Source: Arthrobacter sp. B6 (GTDB lineage Bacteria > Actinomycetota > Actinomycetes > Actinomycetales > Micrococcaceae). From it: 64,000 bases of DNA. Of the stretch, positions 59,454 to 64,000 are shown in pieces. Every line of letters begins with the position of its first letter. Positions within the stretch are counted from its first letter, which is position 1. The stretch covers positions 984,131 to 1,048,130 of the forward strand of contig NZ_KV467169.1 of assembly GCF_001663775.1 (NCBI RefSeq), read 5' to 3'. The notes beneath the pieces are model-generated. The model did not search any database, had not been told where the DNA came from, and worked only from the letters and a program-made list of their open reading frames with translations. Made by a program: the position numbers and the translations under genes.

Positions 59454-59708
59454 TCAAGCCTCACCGAGAATGCGTCCTGCGAGCCGTGCCTCGAACTTAA
59501 CAGCCTGCTCTTCGGTGATCTGGTTCAGCTGGACGGCCCGCAGCAGGTCCTCGTGCACGCCGTCCATCCGGGCGGAAGCATCGGCTACCGGGCTGAAGAT
59601 GATGGAAGCTGCCACCGCGGCAGCGGCAACGGAGGTGGCTGCTGTGGCAACGGCGCCTGCCGCAGCCGAGGTGCTTTGGGTGACGTAACGGACGGCTTTA
59701 CGATGCAT
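59454..59708 (-). CDS. Small Ala-rich membrane or exported protein of unknown function
   Basis: 84 residues: basic head (MHRKAVRYV), a long Ala/Thr-rich helix (about 13-44, with VAAAAVAASIIFSPVADA), then a charged helical tail (EDLLRAVQLNQITEEQAVKFEARLAG cut here by a Leu/Asn turn). The VADASA could be a signal-peptidase site. AAGGGA upstream of ATG. No family recognised. Divergent from yajQ. Confidence 0.6.
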   Translation of the reverse strand: MHRKAVRYVTQSTSAAAGAVATAATSVAAAAVAASIIFSPVADASARMDGVHEDLLRAVQLNQITEEQAVKFEARLAGRILGEA

Positions 59709-59911
59709 GGTCTTTCCCTTCAAGCTCTTATCCAACAACTCCAACTCTCCGTCGCCGGCCTTCGTTCCCGCCCTGTGTCCGCTGAGAGGGAACTGTGAAT
59801 ACCGCACCGTCACAAGGGGGGCATCCGTATTAGGCTGGAATGCAGAGATCAGGCGCCCCAGGCGCGCAACCAGCACCGCAACCGCAGGGCACCACCAGCA
59901 CAAGGAGAATC

Positions 59912-60403
59912 ATGGCAGGCGAGTCAACGTTCGACGTCGTAAGCAAAGTGGACAAGCAGGAGGTTGCCAACGCGCTGAACCAGGCGCAGAAGGAACTGGC
60001 CCAGCGCTACGACTTCAAAGGTGTCGGCGCCGAGGTCGATTTCAGCGGCGAGAAGATCCTGATGAAGGCAAACTCGGAGGAGCGCGTACTGGCCGTCCTG
60101 GACGTGCTCCAGTCCAAGCTGATCCGCCGCGGCATCTCGCTGAAGTCACTGGACACCGGTGAGCCCTACGCGTCCGGCAAGGAATTCCGCCTGGAGGCCT
60201 CCATCAAGGAAGGCATCGCGCAGGACCTGGCCAAGAAGATCAACAAGCTGATCCGCGACGAAGCCCCCAAGGGGGTCAAGTCCCAGATCCAGGGCGACGA
60301 ACTCCGCGTCACGTCGAAGTCCCGCGACGACCTGCAGGCCACCATGGCCCTGCTGAAGGACTTTGACGAAGCGGACTTGCAGTTCGTTAACTTCCGCAGC
60401 TAG
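59912..60403 (+). CDS. yajQ: YajQ family nucleotide-binding protein
   Basis: 163 residues: STFDVVSKVDKQEVANALNQ at the start, RYDFKGVGAEVDF, KSLDTGEPYASGKEFRLEA and DDLQATMALLKDFD near the end. Two ferredoxin-like domains; some members bind cyclic di-GMP and act with a transcription factor. Consensus AAGGAG site. The GNAT remnant starts five bases after its stop. Confidence 0.94.
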   Translation: MAGESTFDVVSKVDKQEVANALNQAQKELAQRYDFKGVGAEVDFSGEKILMKANSEERVLAVLDVLQSKLIRRGISLKSLDTGEPYASGKEFRLEASIKEGIAQDLAKKINKLIRDEAPKGVKSQIQGDELRVTSKSRDDLQATMALLKDFDEADLQFVNFRS

Positions 60404-60408
60404 CAGCG

Positions 60409-60911
60409 GTGGCGTTGACGGTAACCGCGGAGCCGTGGAGCTCCGCGGACGGATCGGCGCTCCGGTCCATGCAGCGGCGCGAGCTGGATGAACGGTACGG
60501 CAGCGATGACCACGAGCCCGGTTTGTCCCCACGGCGGAGGACATCACGGTATTCCTGGTGGCGCGCACCCCGGACGGCCAGGCAGTGGGCTGCGGCGCGC
60601 TCCGGCAGCTGGACGCCGGCAGCGCGGAGATCAAGCGGATGTTTGTGCTGCCCGAAACCCGCGGCAGCGGCGCAGCGACGGCAGTCCTGCGCGCCCTCGA
60701 GGCGGAGGCCCGGGCCCGCGGCTTTGGGGAGCTCAAGTTGGAAACGGGCACTGCCCAGCCCGAGGCCATGCGCTTCTACGAGCGTGAGGGTTACGGCAGG
60801 ATCGAGAACTTCGGGCCCTACGAGGGTGAGCCGCTCTCGGTTTGCTACGCCAAAAGTGGACCATTCGAGCGGCCCATTCGAACGGCCATAGCCAAAACGC
60901 GCAACTTTTGA
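60409..60911 (+). pseudogene. GNAT acetyltransferase gene with a one-base frameshift
   Basis: The N-terminal part (MALTVTAEPWSSADGSALRS, then RRELDERYGSDDHEPG) reads in one frame up to about 60525; the rest (EDITVFLVARTPDGQAVGCG, IKRMFVLPETRGSGAATAVL, ETGTAQPEAMRFYEREGYGR) reads in another. Joining them needs one extra base near 60521-60530, in a GTTTGTCCCC stretch. The C-terminal half has the acetyl-CoA loop RGSGAA. Either a true pseudogene, a base missed in sequencing, or a slippery site. Confidence 0.75.
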
Positions 60912-61011
60912 GCAGACTGGCCCTGCAAAGCCTTGTGCTGACGCGGACCGCCACCTCCGGCCGGGCGCATAAGTGACGCAAATTGGTCAACGAAACCCAG
61001 CCACCGGCCGC

Positions 61012-61878
61012 CTAACGCAGCGGCCTGCCGGCCATCCGCTCCAGCCGGGCAATCCGGTCCTTCATGGGCGGGTGCGTGCGGAACAGCTTGGTCATCGTCC
61101 CGCCGCGGAACGGGTTGGCGATCATCAGGTGCGAGGTGTTCACCAGCTTCTGGTCCTGCGGAAGCGGCACGATCCGGACGCCCTGCTCAATCCTGTTCAG
61201 GGCTGAGGCGAGTGCCAGCGGATCGCCGGTCAGCTGCGCACCGTCCTCATCGGCGTCGTACTCCCTGGTCCGGGAGATGGCCAGCTGGATCAGCGACGCC
61301 GCGAACGGGGCCAGCAGCGCCATGGCCAGCATGGCAAGCGGGTTGGAGTTGCGCCGGTCGCCGCCGAAGAACAGCAGCATCTGCCCCACGGAGGTGATGA
61401 CGCCGGCGACGGCGGCCGCCACCGAGGAGGTGAGGATGTCCCGGTTGTACACGTGCATGAGCTCGTGCCCCAGCACGGCGCGGAGCTCGCGGGCGTCCAG
61501 CAGCTGGAGGATGCCCTGGGTGACGCAGACAGCCGCGTTCCGTGGATTCCGCCCCGTCGCGAAGGCATTGGGGTTCATCGTGGGCGAGACGTAGATGCGC
61601 GGCATCGGCTGGTTGGCGCGGACGGACAGCTCGCGGACCATCTGGTACAGCTGGGGCGCCTGGGCCTCCGTGACCGGGTAGGCCTGCATGGAGCGGATGG
61701 CGATCTTGTCGCTGTTCCAGTAGCCGTACGCTGTGGTGGCCACGCCGATGATGGCCATGATCCAGATGGGCGCCGAACTGCGGGTGTTCAGGCCGATCAG
61801 GCCGCCCAGTCCCAGCAGCACCGCCCAAAGGACGCCAAAGAGCGCCACAGTCTTCAGGCCGTTGTAATGCTTGTGCAC
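61012..61878 (-). CDS. htpX: Zinc metalloprotease HtpX
   Basis: 288-residue membrane M48 protease that degrades damaged membrane proteins. Two N-terminal helices (about 8-50), zinc motif GHELMHV (HExxH), third ligand in TREYDADEDGA, and two more hydrophobic stretches after HExxH. NPNAFATGRNPRNAAVCVT is typical of HtpX. The GTG at 61878 (MHKHYNGLKT) has a GGAGGAG site and fits homologues; the frame extends upstream. Confidence 0.93.
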   Translation of the reverse strand: MHKHYNGLKTVALFGVLWAVLLGLGGLIGLNTRSSAPIWIMAIIGVATTAYGYWNSDKIAIRSMQAYPVTEAQAPQLYQMVRELSVRANQPMPRIYVSPTMNPNAFATGRNPRNAAVCVTQGILQLLDARELRAVLGHELMHVYNRDILTSSVAAAVAGVITSVGQMLLFFGGDRRNSNPLAMLAMALLAPFAASLIQLAISRTREYDADEDGAQLTGDPLALASALNRIEQGVRIVPLPQDQKLVNTSHLMIANPFRGGTMTKLFRTHPPMKDRIARLERMAGRPLR

Positions 61879-62136
61879 GTCCACTCCTCCACGTCTGCCC
61901 GGCACGTCCAGCGGGACCGGGTTGCGGGCATCGTACTTCGAAAGCCCGTCTGCAGCTGCGCGGCCAGCCCGCCACGGTACTGCGCGCACCGCTGCGGAGC
62001 AGCAGGACCCAGCCCTCAGTCAAAATTTTAGTCCCGCCTCCTGCAGGCAGGTCACCTGCCCGCGGGCCGTACTGGCCGCTCCATGTCTTCTTTTTTCACA
62101 CGCTTGATATCCTCAGGCGGGGGAAGGAATTTGCGC

Positions 62137-62952
62137 ATGAATCTATCAAGGCGGCTTCTTTTTGCATCGGCGATCTGGGAAGTTGCCCGGCCCCGGACCG
62201 CCCTGAACCCGGGCCACCTCCTCATTCGGCTCACGAATCCCGCCGTCACCTTCGATCTCCGTTCAGCCGCCGACTGGCTCTGGTGCCACAACGCTGCCCG
62301 GCAGGGCCTTGCCGAGGTGCTCGGAGCCAAGCGCTGCACCGTGGTTTTTGCCCACCAGTGGCATCCCATCGGTGCGGCGATCGGCGAGCCGGAGGTCGAG
62401 TCGTCCACGCCCACCTTCCACCTGTTCGGGCGTTGGGACCGCGAACCGGTTTCCCCGGGCGAACAGCTCCGCCTCCCGGCGCAGCGCCGGGTGCCCGCCG
62501 GAGCCAAGGAGTTACAGGAGTACGACGGCGGCCTCCGCACTGTGCTGCGACGCCTGGCTTTGGGGCGCCCGTCAGAGGCGGGCAGGCAGTTCGCGGCAAT
62601 CCTGCCCGGCGGCATTGCCGCGAACGGCCATCTCGCGGAGCCGGTTCCGCAGCCCAGCGGCAACCTTCCGAAAATTTTGTCCAGTGCCCCACGGGTCAAG
62701 GCCGGTGCGCACCACAGTGTGCTTGCGCCGGCGTCGGGCGAACCTGGACTCACGCCCGGGCACCTGCTGGCTCTGGCCGCCTCGCTCCAGGGCATGACGG
62801 AACGCCGCGGCGTGAGCGGCCTGAGCTGTGTGGTGCCTGAGCCCCGTGGTGGACCGCTGGAAGTCCACGCGATGGGCCGATCGGCAGGAGAATCCGTCAA
62901 TCCCATGCAGGAATTCCTGGATCTTCCGGAGGTTAGCCAAGCCTTATTGTGA
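62137..62952 (+). CDS. Uncharacterised protein, possibly HIT-fold related
   Basis: 271 residues. A segment near 20-115 (WEVARPRTALNPGHLLIRL, then GAKRCTVVFAHQWHPIGAAI and TPTFHLFGRWDREPV) recalls the helix-strand order of HIT/galactose-phosphate-uridylyltransferase proteins, but the His-x-His-x-His triad is not present. The rest has no motif I know. ATG at 62137 has GAAGGAA upstream. Its stop lies inside the operator of the next gene, so it may be read through from it. Confidence 0.65.
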   Translation: MNLSRRLLFASAIWEVARPRTALNPGHLLIRLTNPAVTFDLRSAADWLWCHNAARQGLAEVLGAKRCTVVFAHQWHPIGAAIGEPEVESSTPTFHLFGRWDREPVSPGEQLRLPAQRRVPAGAKELQEYDGGLRTVLRRLALGRPSEAGRQFAAILPGGIAANGHLAEPVPQPSGNLPKILSSAPRVKAGAHHSVLAPASGEPGLTPGHLLALAASLQGMTERRGVSGLSCVVPEPRGGPLEVHAMGRSAGESVNPMQEFLDLPEVSQALL

Positions 62953-62967
62953 TGAACTCATAATAAG
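62943..62967. promoter_or_regulatory. Fur/PerR-type operator
   Basis: CTTATTGTGA, five-base spacer TGAAC, TCATAATAAG: a 10-base inverted repeat with one mismatch, AT-rich in a GC-rich setting, 15 bases before the regulator's ATG. The TTAT/ATAA ends resemble PerR and FurA boxes. It is probably the autoregulatory site controlling the regulator and catalase together. Confidence 0.65.
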
Positions 62968-62982
62968 TGTTTCAATAGAGGC

Positions 62983-63468
62983 ATGACGGATCACTTTGGC
63001 GGCCACGAAGCATGGGCTGCGGCCCTGCGCGCCCACGGCCGCCGGGTTACCAAACAGCGGCTGGCGGTGCTGGCCGCCGTCGAACACCACCCCCATTCCC
63101 CGGCGGAGAGCATTCTCGCCGCCGCGCGCGCGGAACTCCCGGAGCTGACCGCGCAGTCCGTCTACGTGGTCCTTGGTGACCTCACCGACCTGCACATGCT
63201 GCGCCGTTTTGAGCCGCCGCACTCCCCCGCGCTGTACGAGACCCGGGTGGGCGACAACCACCACCACGCGATCTGCGTCAGCTGCGGCCGTGTCGAGGAC
63301 GTGGAGTGCGCCGTCGGGCATGCGCCCTGCCTCACCCCGCACTGGGACGAGAACGCCAAGCCCATGACCATCCAGATCGCCGACGTTATGTACCAGGGCA
63401 TCTGCCAGGACTGCCAGCAGTCCCAACAACTTCCTTCTGAACGTCCCTCACAAGTAATAGAGAAATAG
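62983..63468 (+). CDS. Fur family regulator, PerR/FurA-like
   Basis: 161 residues: winged helix (GRRVTKQRLAVLAAVEHHPHS, about 22-42; LTAQSVYVVLGDLTDLHML) and a metal domain with GDNHHHAICVSCG and CQDC, forming the Cys4 zinc site and the regulatory His site. Directly upstream of a catalase, so a peroxide sensor is more likely than an iron sensor. Its 3' end is seven bases from the catalase start, so they are one operon. Confidence 0.92.
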   Translation: MTDHFGGHEAWAAALRAHGRRVTKQRLAVLAAVEHHPHSPAESILAAARAELPELTAQSVYVVLGDLTDLHMLRRFEPPHSPALYETRVGDNHHHAICVSCGRVEDVECAVGHAPCLTPHWDENAKPMTIQIADVMYQGICQDCQQSQQLPSERPSQVIEK

Positions 63469-63475
63469 GAGAAAA

Positions 63476-64000
63476 ATGACTGCCATTTCAACGACCCAGT
63501 CAGGTGCGCCGGTTACGTCCGACGCGCATTCGAAGTCAGTTGGTGCCGACGGTGCCATCATCCTGACTGACCACTACCTGGTGGAAAAGCTTGCCCAGTT
63601 CAACCGCGAGCGGGTGCCGGAGCGCGTAGTGCACGCCAAGGGCGGCGGCGCGTTCGGCACGTTCAAGGCCACCGAGGACATCTCGGCCTACACCAAGGCC
63701 GCGTTCCTGCAGCCGGGCGTTGAGACCGAGATGCTGATCCGTTTCTCCTCCGTCGCGGGCGAGAACGGCTCCCCTGACACCTGGCGGGACCCGCGCGGTT
63801 TCGCCGTGAAGTTCTACACCTCCGAGGGCAACTACGACCTCGTGGGCAACAACACCCCGGTCTTCTTCATCCGCGACGGCATCAAGTTCCCGGACTTCAT
63901 CCACTCCCAGAAGCGCCTCCCGGGCACCCACCTGCGCGACGCGGACATGCAGTGGGACTTCTGGACCCTGTCCCTGCCGGCCGAGGCTGCCGCCCCTGTC
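63476..64000 (+). CDS. katA: Catalase, N-terminal part (cut by window edge)
   Basis: First 175 residues of a small-subunit monofunctional haem catalase, which turns H2O2 into water and oxygen. The catalytic His is in RVVHAKGGGAFGTF (about 52-65), and GFAVKFYTSEGNYDLVGNNTPVFF, split here over the haem pocket, includes the catalytic Asn. AGGAG site before ATG. Belongs to the Fur-family regulator operon. Confidence 0.96.
   Translation, partial: MTAISTTQSGAPVTSDAHSKSVGADGAIILTDHYLVEKLAQFNRERVPERVVHAKGGGAFGTFKATEDISAYTKAAFLQPGVETEMLIRFSSVAGENGSPDTWRDPRGFAVKFYTSEGNYDLVGNNTPVFFIRDGIKFPDFIHSQKRLPGTHLRDADMQWDFWTLSLPAEAAAPV

Overview
The window is high-GC DNA from an actinobacterium. Gene content, local gene orders (maoC pair next to murB; thyA-folA; metB-cbs), frequent GTG/TTG starts and TANNNT-N6-start (leaderless) promoters fit the Micrococcaceae, most likely Arthrobacter sensu lato (Arthrobacter, Pseudarthrobacter or Paenarthrobacter). 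This placement is an inference from protein and promoter style; no rRNA gene is present. It reads as ordinary chromosome. I see no prophage, insertion sequence, integrase, rRNA operon or CRISPR array.

Layout. 1-10 kb: the tail of a membrane protein, a YtrA-type GntR regulator, thyA-folA, asd, an AbiEi/DUF559-like protein flanked by two copies of one hairpin repeat, a winged-helix AlkZ-like protein, murB, a maoC dehydratase pair and a DUF2797 protein. 10-19 kb: a CitE-like lyase, an aldo/keto reductase, and an alpha-glucoside island (substrate-binding protein, two permeases, GH13 alpha-glucosidase) read divergently from a ROK regulator. 19-29 kb: YjiH carrier with a divergent IclR regulator, a stand-alone YidC, a membrane acyltransferase, tRNA-Met and tRNA-Thr, a cytoplasmic LysM protein and a large DEAD-box helicase with a long leader. 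29-34 kb: a tightly packed run coding for a DUF1190-like membrane protein, a glutathionylspermidine-synthase-like ATP-grasp enzyme, an APC amino-acid/amine permease and a glutaryl-CoA-dehydrogenase-like flavoenzyme. 34-43 kb: SDR, two GT87 mannosyltransferase-like paralogues, the transsulfuration pair cbs-metB, a glyoxalase-fold protein, an AlkA-type glycosylase and a DrrAB-like exporter. 43-51 kb: a NarL-type two-component system divergent from a membrane protein/multicopper oxidase cluster, then a TPR-LuxR regulator. 51-64 kb: acyl-CoA ligase, thioredoxin, a second ABC exporter, thioesterase, a secreted LysM protein with a sortase-like tail, a CBS-domain protein, tRNA-Tyr, YajQ, a frameshifted GNAT gene, HtpX, and a Fur/PerR-type regulator followed by the start of a catalase.

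Three layers recur across these genes. First, at least thirteen genes have a -10 hexamer ending about 6 bases before the start codon and no Shine-Dalgarno, so they look leaderless. Second, three transporter genes are each preceded by a 12-24 codon open frame whose stop overlaps the transporter start (ATGA/GTGA), which suggests translational coupling. Third, four families of intergenic palindromes, each present two or more times, sit mostly at the 3' ends of converging genes; two families occur as a pair bracketing a single gene.
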